Below are positions 1 through 13,429 of a stretch of 64,000 nt of DNA, piece after piece. The DNA is taken from contig CM055895.1 of NCBI GenBank assembly GCA_029582155.1, positions 45,156,578 through 45,220,577 on the forward strand, read 5' to 3'. The stretch comes from Panopea generosa (lineage: Eukaryota; Mollusca; Bivalvia; Adapedonta; Hiatellidae). The notes under the pieces are model-generated. The model was not told the DNA's origin and did no database searches. It was given only the letters and a program-made list of their open reading frames with translations. The stretch's first letter is position 1. The number at the start of each line of letters is the position of its first letter. A program made the translations under genes and the position numbers.

Positions 1-186
1 TCGATTTTTCACCATCGTAGTTTCGACTTTTCACCAACGTGGTTTCGACTTTTCATCATCGTTGTTTCGAATTTTCACCATCGTAGTTTCGACTTTTCAC
101 CAACGTAGTTTCAACTTTTCAGCATCGTTGTTTCGAATTTTACCATCGTAGTTTCGACTTTTCACCATCGTTGTTTCGACTTTTCA
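1..186. repeat. 23-bp minisatellite, array A (left edge of window)
   Basis: About eight copies of a unit around GTTTCGACTTTTCACCATCG, with variants CAACG/CATCG and GTAG/GTTG. The array continues past the left edge. Two stray copies of the motif occur at 20359-20405. Confidence 0.9.
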
Positions 187-321
187 ACAATTAAAAAGGA
201 GCTTCAAATACTATGATAAAAATAGTTTAATGTTATATTTTTTTCTACATATTAAGATATATTTGATCCAAATGTCTCGTATGAATGTATTTAACATGCT
301 TATTCTAAATACCCTTTATGT

Positions 322-1343
322 TATTGTATCCATGCTAAGGTGGTTTTTGTATCTATGCTACATTGGTTATTGTATCCATGCTACGTTGGTTGTTGTATCC
401 ATGCTACGTTGGTGGTTTTATCCATGCTATGGTGGTTGTTGTATCCATGTTACGGTGGTTGTTGTATCCATGCTACATTGGTTGTTGTATCCATGCTACG
501 TTGGTTGTTGTATCCATGCTACGTTGGGTGTTGTATCTATGCTTCGTTGGTGGTTGTATCCATGCTACGTTGGTTGTTGTATCCATGCTATGGTGGTTGT
601 TGTATCCATTCTACGTTGGTGGTTGTATTCATGCTACGGTGGTTGTTGTATCCATGCTACGGTGGAGGTTGTATCCATGCTACGTTTGTGGTTGTATTCA
701 TGCTACGGTGGTTAATGTATCTATGCTACGGTGGTGGTTGTATCCATGCTACGGTGGTGATTGTATTCATGCTACAGTGGTGATTTTATTCATGCTACGT
801 TGGTGGTTTTATCCATGTTTCGTTGATACTGTATCTATGGTACGTTGGTGGCTGTATCTATGCTACGTTGATGGCTGTATCTATGCTACGGTGGTGGTTG
901 TATCCATGCTACGTTGGTGGTTGTATCTATGCTACGTTGGTGGTTGTATTCATGCTACGGTGGTGGTTATTTTTGCTACGTTTGTGGTTGTATTCATGCT
1001 ACGGTGGTGGTTGTATTCATGCTACGTTGTTGGTTGTATCCATGCTACGTTGGTGGCTGTATCCATGCTAGTTGGTGGCTGTATCTATGCTACGTTGGTG
1101 GTTGTATCCATGCTACGTTGGTGGTTGTATCCATGCTATGTTGGAGGTTGTATCTATGCTACGGTAGTGGTTGTATCCATGCTACGGTGGTGGATGTATC
1201 TATGCTACGTTTGTGGTTGTATCCAAGCTTCGGTGTTGGTTGTATTCATGCTACGGTGGTGGTTGTATTCATGCTACGGTTGTGGTTGTATCCATGCTAC
1301 GTTAGGGGCTGTATCTATGATACGTTGGTGGTTGTATCCATGT
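322..1343. repeat. 23-bp minisatellite, array B
   Basis: About 44 copies of a 23-bp unit containing TGTATCCATGCTACGTTGG. Because 23 is not a multiple of 3 and the unit has no stop codon, all plus frames stay open for long stretches (up to 334 codons). No signal suggests translation. Different from array A despite equal period. Confidence 0.92.
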
Positions 1344-4300
1344 CGGTTATACATTCTCTTGTTATGATATATTTTCGTTTTTAAGAACTTACACAAGCAA
1401 AGATTCGTCCTGTCTTATTGTTTCAAACAACATAATATCTATTGATATTTCTATAAATGCATATATTGAAAATTTATATTATGAAATACAGAATAATAAA
1501 TACAATTAATCAGCTTTAAATGTATATATAATACAACATTATAATGAACAAGACTTCTTCATCAGATGGTACTTTAATATATTTCTGTGTGATACTGCCG
1601 TTTCTTTTCAATTAAAATTTACTATGATGCATGATGATGCAGAACAACAGTTAATATATCAATCAGTTTGATATATAATGCAATCACCTCTTTCAGCTCC
1701 CTTGAGACTTGTTTGTCTTTACGTATTGCAAAGTCAGTAAAATAGTTTTATACATCGCCTGTGGCTGATTTGTAATCACCATTTTGTCTATGTTTAACCG
1801 TATGCTTTCCTTAAACGAAGCAGCATTTTGTTACATGTTGATGGGTTTGATATACCAAACCAGTCGGGTTTTATTTATTTTTGATAATGAGATGTTTTTT
1901 GTCCATTTAATATATACTTTACGCGTTTTTTACTGATACGCTTCCTTTAAGCAGTATTTTATTTTAATCACGAGCAGAGCAAACTGAAAACACTGGATGG
2001 TTCCCATGATTCAGAAATAGTAAAAACCACAAGGACAATTATAAAAAAAAACATAATTTAAATGAAAAATAATCAACAACAACGAAAACACACAAGTACA
2101 ACAAACCACACAAAAACGTAACAACGTACATGATGTAAAGTGGAATGCCCTACCGAGGTAAGCATGCATCCATCATTCAAATTAACGGCTTACCAACTTA
2201 ATGTGTCTATAATGTGATGGGCCATTACTCGTGACAGTAACATTGTCTTAATTATATTATTACAAAAGACAGAATCATTAAAACGCGTTTAATGTCAAGA
2301 GTTAATTTGCCATATGCGGTGATGCTATTTGTAAACTGAAATATTGTAAGTTATGGTTGTGACGTTAGGGTTACGGTCACAGATATATGCTGTTTATAGT
2401 ACATACATTCAAGGACTGGTATGTACAAGGACTTGTATAGAAGGATAGGAAATCCCCTGATTTAATGTTGATGAAACAGCACACGAAGGATTCATAACTT
2501 GCAAATTAATCATTCATAGTTCATAGGCAACTGATTTCTTGTACATAAACTATGAGTTGTACGTATTCTTAGCTGTTTAAACATGTTTAAATCACGCAAA
2601 ATGCTCTTGAATTAAAGATATTGAGGTTTGAAGGAAAATTTATCGTAATTTGTCATTATTTTAGCTGCAGTATACAAATTTTGTAATCACAAGTACTTCA
2701 ACAATTTTTAACACAAATTACTGGGAATGGTATTGTTTTGATGATAAGAAATTTGATTTGTGTTCCTGAGGTGAATGGAAGTTAAGATAATTAAAGACGA
2801 AATATTGAGAGATTTTGCGTGAATACGCGAGCGTTCATATAATCTCAAACAGTTGCCTTTCCTCCTCTATATAATTCCTTGATACATTGTAGTTGATAAT
2901 CCAGATACTGCAACTGTTAAACGGACAAACGGCATATTTAATAAATTTCCTTTTTTCACTATGTACATTGCGTTAAATTTATCATTTAGAAAAATTGAAA
3001 ATTTTGAGTTAGGGAACATCCCAGCTTGAGATGTTTAGCGAAGCCGACTCAAGACCCTCAAATCCGTTTCTAATTTTATAAAGGGGCATAACTATGGTAC
3101 GTGCTTAAAAGGCATCTTTTTTTTTAGATTTATTGCCATTTGTAACAAAAAGAACTAAATGTATTTTAATGTATTTCATAATTTTATTAAGAAATGAAGG
3201 AAAAGTCAATTTTGTGTCACAATTTTTAAATATATTTTATTCATATTTTCAAATCCAGCTTGACGCAATTATTTATAAAAGAAAATAATGCTTTCTTTCA
3301 ATTCAATTTCATTTATTCAATACTCGGTTTTACAATGTTAAAAGCATAAGTAAATACAGTGTAAAGCAATACATAATTAGAATAGCAATGACTATAAACT
3401 GAAACTTCAGATATGTACGCTTTAAATGTTTATTTTCATACCGTTAAACATATACTTTAAAGGGAATATATCAGGATTTTTCAAAATTAAAAAAAAACAA
3501 AAAAACATTATCCCCCACCCATCCACCCACCCCCAATATATCATGCCTATATAAACAAATTGACCCCGTATTGCCAACAGAATATATAATTAAGCATGCC
3601 AAAATAATATTTTGAACAGGGATTTCCTAACTTGGGCTACGCGCTCAGGTTATACTATAAAGATTTTCCGCTTAAAATTGCAACATATTTTGTGACGTAT
3701 TAAATCAGTTGTTACTCTAAGGGTTGTCACATAGCTTTTTCAACCGATGAAAACTCAAATTCGTGCTTTCGTTACTCATATTACGTGAACAGTGTGTTTG
3801 AAACACGCTTCTATCTGTAATGCAGGACTTTGGCGGGAATGTGTATGTAAGCTACAAAACGCACACACGACTAGGAAACTTAAGATTTAATTTTAAGATG
3901 TTATAACATACCTTATAAAACAGAATTATGTTACTAGTTATGTATGATTCCAAGTATTATTCACACATATAAAACAAACTTATTAATTTTTTTTAATGTT
4001 TTTTTTATTGTTACCTTCTTACACGCAATATGAAAACACTGAAACATTGAATTTCATTCGTGATTCAGTTAACCGAAGTTAACGTTTTGCTCAGCACATA
4101 TAGTTAGTACCTTTCATCAACTTGCATTGCGGTTGGAAACGGTTTTACCTTACTGAAAATAAGCACAGAATCGGTGTTGTTTCGTAGAAACAAAGAAGAG
4201 ATGTGTCCAACAATTGGAAAACATTTTCATTCTATGATGTTTTTTTTAAATTTAATGTCAACTTATATCGTTATGAGCGTAATATAGTACTACAAGGGTG

Positions 4301-5379
4301 ATTTTGCAAATCATTGTATTTGATTGTGCATGTATTATCAATGTGTTATAACCCATGGCGACCAGCTTTATCTCCATATGCTTAAGACTGGTTCTGTTCA
4401 CGCAGGAAGACTTCGAGGGTGATTTGTTTAAGTTGTAAGAACTTGTTTCACTATAGATATAAAATAAATAAAGTCAACAACAGTTTCCACATTGAGCACA
4501 CGTGTGCGAATATAGGTATTTGAACGTTCTTTTATTTTTTATCCAGTAATGGATGCGTCCTTATTTCCGTTTGCATATGACAATAAATTTAACATTCCTT
4601 TAAGTGCTATTCAACATAAAACTTGAGAATTTATTCCATTCTGTGTTATATTTTCATAAAATCGAAAAACGAGAAATACGATGTGCCTAATTTAAACACA
4701 CAAGACGTATCTCTTTACTTCAAGGCTTTTACTTGTGGTATGTCCACATATTTGTCGTATTTTCCAACAAGTTTAAAGCTTTTTAAGAAGACCGTTACAG
4801 TTTCGTCATCGTTAAAGAGGCCTCCCTTATATCGCCGATATATTTTTGATCTTAGCAGTAAAACTGCACAATTATATCAAACATCATGTATTACAGATAT
4901 TCTGTTCATTAATTTATATTGTTTTTTGTGTTTTCTTTAATGTAAAAGTCTTTAATTTTGTTGACCGAATACTAAATCGCGGTCCGCGATAAAGCCATTC
5001 ATTGGCCAGTATCAGGTTATGCTAAATCATTGACGAATAAACCGGAAAATGTCAACCTCTTTATTAACACATTTCTCATAGATAACATAGATTATAAGAA
5101 CTGAATTGACTATAATCTTCGAGCGGGGCCTTCCGCTTAGTTATTCAATAAAATTTATAGATGATGCATCTTTAACGTCTTAATCACTAAATACCGCTAC
5201 ATAAATTTCATGCCACAATCTTGGGTTCAATGATTACGCAGCTTAGTCTATGGAAACACGCATTTGTAAGTTATATTGTTCAGTTATATCCACGTACGAA
5301 CTTAAACTTCATAAAACACGCCAATTTTTTCTTGTACCTATTCCATGAGTTTGAGTGTGATATAAAGCTTACTTGATAA
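1344..5379. other. Non-repetitive AT-rich intergenic DNA
   Basis: No credible gene or array seen. A short motif at about 3618-3648 (CCTAACTTGGGCTACGCGCT) recurs in reverse orientation near 41778-41802. The open frame at 4623-4940 lacks an ATG start and recognisable features. Confidence 0.5.
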
Positions 5380-5928
5380 TTACCGTACTGTTGTCAGTCT
5401 ACCACCGCAAAATAGAGGCGTGTTATACTCTTGGTACTCCGCATTAAGGCGTATTTTATCGAACTCGATACCCCATTTATCCGTCACAACGTTTATTCCA
5501 ATCACGTATTCGCCTTTTTGTAAGAACTTTGAATATCCAAGTCGTCCAGTATTGCGGAATATATTCCAATCGTAGCCATGTGCCCACTTTTCGTACGTTT
5601 CAAAAACCGCCCAAGGTGCGCCATCAAACGTTACCAACACATTGTCTGTTGGACCGTCGTTCGAATATCTAATGTCGTCCAGATTTATGACAACCGCGTG
5701 TTTGTCGTCTGTCGGTACGACACACACTTTTATTTCAATTAAGTATTGTCGGTATGGATCCTCCAATCTGAGAGTTTTTAAATTAGAAGCTTCCGACCGC
5801 CAAACCCAAAAGGCACTCTGATCTTCATTCAATGTGTCTTCAAATTCAAAGTGTCTCTGAACCTCCACGAACACTGAACACATACCCGCTAAATTTAACA
5901 TAAGCAATGCAAATGTTTTTATATCCAT
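5380..5928 (-). CDS. Secreted small beta-rich protein, paralog 1 of a local family
   Basis: Single open exon of 182 residues. The first ATG (5926-5928) has a good context (A at -3, G at +4); codons further upstream in this frame are not ATG. Residues 1 to about 22 are a hydrophobic signal peptide (MDIKTFALLMLNLAG). The mature part has an acidic stretch (HFEFED, 27-31), WRSEASNLKTLRL at 43-55, then the family core: DDIRYSNDGPTD at 84-95, GYDWNIFRNTGRLG at 118-131 and TDKWGIEFDKIRL at 149-161. Two cysteines are expected in the mature protein (C69 and C174), both conserved in the paralogs, so a disulfide is likely. The ending 'LxxGxYxIxIxxxTDxxGIExDxIxL' resembles the last strands of CBM6/CBM35-like jelly-roll domains; that fold is my inference. 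There is no transmembrane anchor after the signal, so the product is probably extracellular. Function unknown. A further exon beyond the stop cannot be excluded but is not needed. Confidence 0.8.
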   Translation of the reverse strand: MDIKTFALLMLNLAGMCSVFVEVQRHFEFEDTLNEDQSAFWVWRSEASNLKTLRLEDPYRQYLIEIKVCVVPTDDKHAVVINLDDIRYSNDGPTDNVLVTFDGAPWAVFETYEKWAHGYDWNIFRNTGRLGYSKFLQKGEYVIGINVVTDKWGIEFDKIRLNAEYQEYNTPLFCGGRLTTVR

Positions 5929-5986
5929 TTTCAATGAAATATTTGATAGATTATGTTGTTGTTTTTCAATAAAGAATAGTGCTATT

Positions 5987-5996
5987 GTTTTATAAA
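5987..5996 (-). promoter_or_regulatory. TATA-like box of secreted paralog 1
   Basis: On the minus strand the sequence reads GTTTATAAAA, centred about 63 bp upstream of the ATG. A similar TATA element lies at a comparable distance in front of the three other family members in this window, which is why I list it despite the AT-rich background. Confidence 0.4.
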
Positions 5997-6239
5997 CTGA
6001 CCTTTCTTACACACCATGTACCTGAAACAGAATGAAATACTATCATATATATCGATATTATTATATGTGTAGTGCTTTAGAATCAAACTCACATTAATTA
6101 TCGTACGTAATAATGATGATAAATCATATATGTCGAGTTTATAAAAATATTTTGGCTTATGTAGCTGTCATAGCTTCTCTCCTAGCTAATGTCCTTCAAT
6201 CATTTTAGTTTTATTGCCGTATAAGTTATATAGTTGTTT

Positions 6240-7380
6240 TAATCAATAATGTCATGACGAGTAATAAGTAATTTAGTTGTTTATATCCGTAAAGTCATGA
6301 CGAGTTATAAGTAATTTAGTTGTTTAAAGCCATAAAGTCTTGACGAGTGTTAAGTAATATAGTTGTTTAAATCTTTAAAGTCATGGCGATTTTTTAGTAA
6401 AATAGCTGTTAAAAGCCTTAAAGTCATGGCGATTTTTAAGTAATATAGCTGTTTCAATCCATGAAGTCATAATGAGTTTTAAGTAATATAGCTGTTTAAA
6501 TCCATAAAGTCATGAAGGGTGTTAAGTCATATGATACATGAATAATTTTTGTATAACATTGTATTATGTCTTACATGGAATAAAAGACATTCATCACAGG
6601 AAAAGTAATATGGCTGTTTTAATCCATAGAGTCATGACGAGTTTTAAGTAATATAATTGTTTAAATCCGTAAAGTCATGACGAGATATAAGTAATGTAGT
6701 AGTTTAAATCATTAAAGTCATGACGAGTTTTAAGCAATAAAGTTGTTTAAATCCATAAAGTCATGACGAGTTTTAAGTAATATAGTTGTTTAAATCCGTA
6801 AAGTCATGACGAGATTTAAGTAATGTAGTAGTTTAAATCCTTAAAGTCATGACGAGTTTCAAGCAATATAGCTGTTTAAATCATTAAAGTCATGACGAGT
6901 TTCAAGCAATAAAGTTGTTTAAATCATTAAAGTCATGACGAGTTTTAAGTAATATAGTTGTTTAAATCCGTAAAGTCATGACGAGTTTAAAGTAATATAG
7001 TTGTTTAAATCCGTAAAGTCATGACGAGTTTTAAGTAATATAGTTGTTTAAATACGTAAAGTCATGACAAGTTTTAAGTAATATAGTTGTTTAAATCCGT
7101 AAAGTCATGACGAGTTTTAAGTAATATAGTTGTTTAAATCCGTAAAGTCATGACGAGTTTAAAGTAATATAGTTGTTTAAATCCGTAAAGTCATGACGAG
7201 TTTTAAGTAATATAGTTGTTTAAATACGTAAAGTCATGACAAGTTTTAAGTAATATAGTTGTTTAAATCCGTAAAGTCATGACGAGTTTTAAGTAATATA
7301 GTTGTTTAAATCCATAAAGTCATGACGAGTTTTAAGTAATATAGTTGTTTAAATCCGTAAAGTCATGACGAGTTTTAAGT
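6240..7380. repeat. 43-bp minisatellite with partial higher-order structure
   Basis: About 24 copies of a 43-bp unit containing AAAGTCATGACGAGTTTTAA. A non-repeat spacer at roughly 6515-6605 splits off an older, more diverged left part. In the right part the variant TACGTAAAGTCATGACAAG recurs at exactly 172 bp (four units), as expected from block duplication. Confidence 0.93.
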
Positions 7381-8400
7381 TTTATAAATAATCAAAGTGA
7401 AATAACCAACGATCGTTTGTGCTTGAAACAAACAGAAACTTACAACTGTGACACCAATACTGACAAATGAAAACATATGTGGTCTTACGGCTACTAAATG
7501 AAGTGATATAAATATTGAACCGTAAAACAAATCAATAATAATTGATGAATGTTTAGCGTTTTATGGTCTTGTTTATTCGGCAATCGCGATTCATCAGTCG
7601 TATTTTTTCATTGTTTTTTTTTCCACGAAAAAAAGTATCGTCTTTTATGAAAAATGAGAGTTTGTGCGTTTTATTATGTTATGTACATGTACGGGTATGG
7701 TGACTAATTATTTTAAAACCATTTTGAAATTAAATTAAATTTATTTGAAATTAACAGTTTATTTCAAAGGTTATTTTTAAACAAATGGGCAGATTTTTTA
7801 TTTGATATATATATAATATTACTTTAAACATTTTAACATAGTATTGGTCAATAAATTCAAGTATCTAAATATCGTACAATTTTTTATTTTTTGCTTCTCG
7901 TATCTTACTGCTTTGTGTTCTGCAATCATCGAATACATTTGTATACATTATCGTTGGTTTCATTTTAATTAATTAATTAATTTGTAAAAAGGTATATCGG
8001 GTAAACTTTAATTGACAATGTCTCGTTTTATAATGATTTGACGACGGGGAAGAGCGACGCTTGAGACACTCGTAATCAGATTTAAAATCTTCAGTGACGT
8101 CATTTTCTACAGACCGACTCATGAGGGTGACCCCCGTTGTCGCATATATATATATATATATATATTTATTTATATACATTGTATGTATAAATTATTGTAT
8201 GATCATTCATTATACCTGTGTTCAAGCTGCGCTGTCTTTTGAATGCTACGTCTCTTGCTGGGTATATGTTTTCTTTTACTTTTTTAAATCACGAGTACAA
8301 AGTTTATCAATTTAAAGCCAGTTGTAAACGAACATGATTTGAATTTGTGTGAGAATTTTAAGATTTTTATGCATTGATTTCGATACAGCATTTCTACACC
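7381..8400. other. Non-repetitive spacer with short (AT)n tract
   Basis: AT-rich DNA, (TA)n at about 8142-8164. No gene supported. Confidence 0.5.
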
Positions 8401-8408
8401 AGAATGTC

Positions 8409-9440
8409 TGTAGATACGCATTCATTAATAGATACGCACTCAGTAAAATTGAATCATGTTGGTATATAAGTTAATAATTAATAGATGCGTATTCAGTAAA
8501 ATTGAATCATGTTGGTATATACGTTGGTAATTAATAGATGCGTATTCATTAAAATTGAATCATGTTGGTATAAACGTTGGTAATTAATAGATACGCATTC
8601 AGTAAAATTGAATCATGTTGGTATATACGTTGGTAATTAATAGATGCGTATTCATTAAAATTGAATCATGTTGGTATATACGTTGGTAATTAATAGATAC
8701 GCATTCAGCAAAATTGAATCATGTTGGTATATACGTTGGTAATTAATAGATACGCATTCAGTAAAATTGAATCATGTTGGTATATATGTTTGTAATTGAT
8801 AGATACGCATTCAGTAAAATTGAATCATGTTGGTATATACGTTAGTAATTGATAGATGCGTATTCATTAAAATTGAATCATGTTGGTATATACGTTAGTA
8901 ATTGATAGATGCGCATTCATTAAAATTGAATCATGTTGGTTTATAAGTTGGTAATTAATAGATGCGCATTTATTAAAATTAGTCATGTTGGTATATACGT
9001 TAGTAATAAATAGATACACTTTCATTAGAATTGAATAATGTTGGTATATACGTTAGTAATTGATAGATACACTTTCATAAAAATTGAATCATGTTGGTAT
9101 ATACGTTAGTTATTGATAGATGCGCATTCATTAAAATTGAATCATGTTGGTATATACGTTAGTAATTTATAGATACACTTTCATAAAAATTGAATCATGT
9201 TGGTATATACGTTAGTAATTGATAGATGCGCATTCATTAAAATTGAATCATGTTGGTATATACGTTAGTAATTGATAGATACACTTTCATTAAAATTGAA
9301 TCATGTTGGTATATAAGTTTGTAATTAATAGATACAATTTCATTAAAATTGAATCATGTTGGTCTATAAGTTAGTAATTAATAGATACGCTTTCATTAAC
9401 ATTGAATCATGTTGGTATATACGTTAGTAATAAATAATAC
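8409..9440. repeat. 53-bp minisatellite
   Basis: About 19 copies of a 53-bp unit around TTGAATCATGTTGGTATATA. Between about 9050 and 9300 two variants alternate (GATGCGCATTCATT and GATACACTTTCATA), giving a 106-bp dimer period. Confidence 0.93.
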
Positions 9441-11444
9441 GCATAAGTTAAACTACGATCTTTACTCAATAGAAAGGCAATAAATAGCATGCTATTAAAG
9501 ATGACATTAATCGCTATGCGTTAATAGATGTATCCCACATTGGGCATGCTCAATTCATAATAAAAGAAACCGTGGTTCATAGAGTAGGCATTGGATCCAC
9601 AACGAATGTTACGGGTTAAACCACTCAGCAGCAGCATGTGGTGCGTACTGGTTTTACCTAGAAAACTTAAATTGTTAGGACTTTTCCGTAAAAGATGTAC
9701 AAGAAATAAGTTAACACTACTTAGCTATATGTGTTGAATAATTTATCTTACGCGATGTGTGCAAGTTACAATACAATTATGTAAGTTTAAATACTTCACC
9801 GCAGTATATTGATTTATCCTACATATAAATGTTATATCAATCGATGCACATAAGTTGATTTGATCAATCATCAAAATATACATGTTTGTGGTTAATCGAT
9901 CAATATATTATGCTACATAAAAATAGCGATTAAACGCCGGCGTTATGTTTTATGTTGTACGACATTCTGTCTGTACAACAAATATGAACGTTTTTTTATG
10001 TGTGTTTTTATTATAGGGATGGTGGTTGTTGCGGTTTTTGTTATAGGGATAATGTCTGTTGCGTCTTTTTTAAGCAATTTCAGTGTGATTAAATATTTAT
10101 ATAAAAAAAGTGTAAAAGAAATAGAAAAAAACAACGAAAAAAACAAAAACAAAAAAAAACACAAAACAATATGTACTTACCATGACGTCTCACACCGGCA
10201 ATTCACAATAAGGAATAAGTACACTTTATTTTTTATTTCAGCTCGGGATTCTCCTTTGAAATTCAAATGCTAACTACACTTCTTAATTGTTTTTACCTTT
10301 ACTTTATATCTAAAATGGCAGATAACGAATACATAGTGGCGCTTAATTATAGTGAACAGCAATATTCTCCAGTTTAACTGAGATTAATTGTTATACATTA
10401 TAGATGAGGAGCCAAATTTGAACCAAAAAGGACACATACATAACAATCATTATCGCCTTAAACGTAACGTTATGTTATTAAAACAGATACTTATCTACTT
10501 TTGTCTTTAATTTAATGTATAATCTTTAGCAACGATCGTTTTTCTCGCTTGGTAACATTTGAATGATTAGAATGAATATGGTTTTACGGCGTACCAACAC
10601 ATTATAGGTTATTCGACGCCAACAGGAAGAAAGATTCCAGGTTCACTCTACATGTACAAAACCAACAAATTAACATACAGATTTAAAAAAATACACCAAC
10701 AAATGAATATGCAGAATGAGCCCAGAACATTGATACCTGCAGAACTGCAGAGTTTCAGCAAATTTTATCGTATTACTCAAATTGTCGCTTCTTACGACAT
10801 GCATGAGCCACAGTGGTCCTATTCTTGCCATCACTCATATGGCTCCCTGAAACCACACAGGGGTTGATAATTTAACCACGATAATGTACATGACAAAAAA
10901 TGATAAAAAGAACATGACACCCATTCGGAGGATTCCTACCCCTCTGCAGAGATCGGCAGTGATTCTATTCTTAGCGGAACCACGCGGGCTTAGTTACATT
11001 TGATATATCTTTATTACAATAACGTGTATTAGCTGCATCTGGAACAAGCAGCTTGATATATGAGTTGTGAATGTAATTTCCATCTTACAAGTTTTATATA
11101 TCATGTCCAATGTAACAGTTTCTATTTTTCATACTGCAAAATTTCGTCCCATTGGTGAAATAAGGTGTATATAAAATAAGAAGGCACTTAAGGTAACTTC
11201 TTGCACTAATGGGGCGAAATGTTGCTGATTCTACATAAACGAGAAAAATCAAGTGCTACTTAGTTGAAACTATTTTATTTTACTCCGATTGTGACACAAA
11301 TTATTATGACTTAGACAAATCATGATCGGCGTCTTCCTGGGTAGGACAAATACTTAGCAAGTACTTAGTACTGTAAAGTCAAAATGAATAAGAAAAGGGT
11401 GCTGAAACGGTATAGTTTAGACGCCGTTAACCAATTTATGTAAT
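9441..11444. other. Intergenic DNA, no clear gene
   Basis: AT-rich. A short inverted repeat near 11140-11225 (TTTCGTCCCATTGGTG against CACTAATGGGGCGAAA) may be a MITE relic. Small open frames here (for example 10652-10867) show no recognisable domain. Confidence 0.4.
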
Positions 11445-11449
11445 TTGTT

Positions 11450-11640
11450 AAGTGATAAAAAATGTTTCCAGTATTGGGTATTAAGCTATGTAGGACCTTT
11501 TTATTCCCAGATCATATTCCTCACAGGTCTGGGAAAAATAGGATCCTATTCCTCACAGTTTCAAACTGTGACATATATGATTGACCAAAATGGTAGTAAA
11601 CAAGAGAATCATATTCTTCACAGATTTTGTCAATGACATT
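11450..11640 (+). repeat. Dispersed repeat, copy 1 (inverted relative to 13985-14225)
   Basis: Contains TAGGACCTTTTTATTCCCAG, TGGGAAAAATAGGATCCTA and TCCTCACAG blocks. The same blocks occur in reverse complement at about 13985-14225. Class unknown. Confidence 0.6.
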
Positions 11641-11699
11641 GCTGTTTGTAAATTTGATAATAAAAATATAATAATAAAAGAACCTAAACACTAATAACA

Positions 11700-11885
11700 A
11701 TAATAGTATGATACAAGTAATAATAATAATAATAATAATAATAAAAACAACAACAACAATGTTTATAAGAAGGGGTAGTAGTAGTACAAGGAGGAGGATC
11801 GTCAGTAGTTGGTAGTGGTTGTGGTGGCGGCGGCGGTAATTGCAGCAGCAGCAGCAGCAGCAGTAGTAGCATACGTAATGGTAGT
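11700..11885. repeat. Mixed trinucleotide low-complexity tract
   Basis: Runs of AAT, CAA, GTA, GGT, GGC and GCA triplets succeed one another in phase. It opens poly-Tyr/Leu/Cys frames on the minus strand that are not convincing genes. Confidence 0.75.
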
Positions 11886-12914
11886 AGTCGTATATTGAAC
11901 TGATTCGAGAAGAAAGTTTGCGGGTGCATATTGCAGGGACATTATAACTGCCCGGCTTAACTGACGTTAAAGACATATTTTATCAATCGAACAGGCTTTA
12001 GTATACCGACTTACCGACCGACGGGACGACCACCTACCGACCGACTGACATGTACACAATAAAATAAAACTGTATGCACTTCTTTGAAAATGCATAATTA
12101 ATGTAATGAGTTATCTATTCTAACGAAAGCCTTATACTAGTTGTACGTTATATTTGGGCCAGCTAAGAAGTTTATATTATATGTCCCCCAACGCCAAACA
12201 CCTGCAATAACCACTACTAAGCCATTGAAAAAACAACAACAACACCAACAAATCTTTAAAATTTTGTCCTTATCTATCTTGTTCGGATTGTGACCCCGGG
12301 GGTTGAACTGTTACACTAACGTTAAAGCTCGACCATATCAGGCAGGCTCAGAACAGAACTATCTTTAAACCAAAGCTCTGTTGGCACTGCAATTATTACT
12401 GCTTGTACGAAATTAAAACGTTGGAAATACTTTTTCCATAACATCTGTCTATGAAAACCAGTGACTAATTGAGAAGCTCTCCCATTTCAAATAGTATTCT
12501 ATACTAAGAATGTTCAATTTTGCAAACAACATGTACAGTCATAAATCCCTACTTATAATTTCAGATATGTATGAGTCTTAGTCAATGAGGATATTTCTTA
12601 TAAACGTACAAAGTACATAGTCTGCTCTTTTATAACATACCAACAGTATTATGATTAATTAATAATTACAGTAGAAAAATATATAAATAGTAAATACGAT
12701 TGCAGAGTGGTTGACAATACGTTGCGGGGATGGACGGATTTCACACATTCCTGCGTCTGTTTTTAAAAACACATAAGTAACCCGTATACATCATCGGAAA
12801 GTCTTGATTTAGTTCAGGAACCAGTCTATCTTTGCAAATCCTATTCATGATTACTTATTTCCAGCATTTCTTTTAAGCACAGGGCGTCTGAATTTCCCAC
12901 TCGATAATCAAAGT

Positions 12915-13135
12915 GATCGGACCTAATTTGAACAGTGTCGGTAAAAGATCACTACATATACTGTATTGCTACATACCACATATCAAAGGTACGGGCATTG
13001 CTGTTTTAGACAAGAAGATTTTCATATACAAGTATAAATGAAACGTTTGACCTCTGGGGCGGTGCCAGATTTGAAAATCGTTGTCAAGGATCACTTTATG
13101 GTGCTACATATTTACCAAATATAAATGGGTTCAGA
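12915..13135. repeat. Two diverged copies of a dispersed ~110-bp unit
   Basis: Two segments share an order of blocks: TTTGAA, then ATCACT, then GCTACATA, then ACCA(A/C)ATAT. Similar units (with 'CAAATATCAAAG' and 'GACAAGAAGATTTT') are common in mollusc repeats as I remember them. Diverged, so moderate confidence only. Confidence 0.4.
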
Positions 13136-13249
13136 CATGACGATATGTTTAAAAAATATTTACGACGAACATACATCGGATATATGTTGATCACAATATT
13201 TCACATTTGGCATTTCGTACCCAGGTGAGCGGAAAACAATTAAGCGATC

Positions 13250-13400
13250 AAACACCACAACAACAACGCCAACAACTACCACTATTACGCCTACGAGTAC
13301 CATTACAAACAAGTGCCACCTCCAATTATTGCAGAAGTACTGCGCCCAACAACGGCACGTATATCTCCAATAATAAAACAAACAACAACAATAATTATTT
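13250..13400. repeat. CAA/ACC-rich low-complexity tract
   Basis: ACAACAACA and ACTACCACTATTACG-type triplets. Similar tract at about 13722-13882. Both open spurious short frames. Confidence 0.6.
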
Positions 13401-13429
13401 CATTTAACACATCTTAACTTTATCTTTAC

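Noticed and set aside
230..1384. Long plus-strand frames (up to 334 codons) of Cys/Trp/Tyr-rich repeats
   Set aside because: A 23-bp tandem unit without stop codons opens all three frames. Composition and length follow from the array alone.
8409..9440. CRISPR-like array
   Set aside because: Units are contiguous and similar over their whole length, so there are no distinct spacers. The same applies to the 43-, 65-, 48- and 52-bp arrays.
11521..11976. Minus-strand 151-codon Tyr/Cys/Leu-rich frame
   Set aside because: It runs through low-complexity triplets and a dispersed repeat; no domain.
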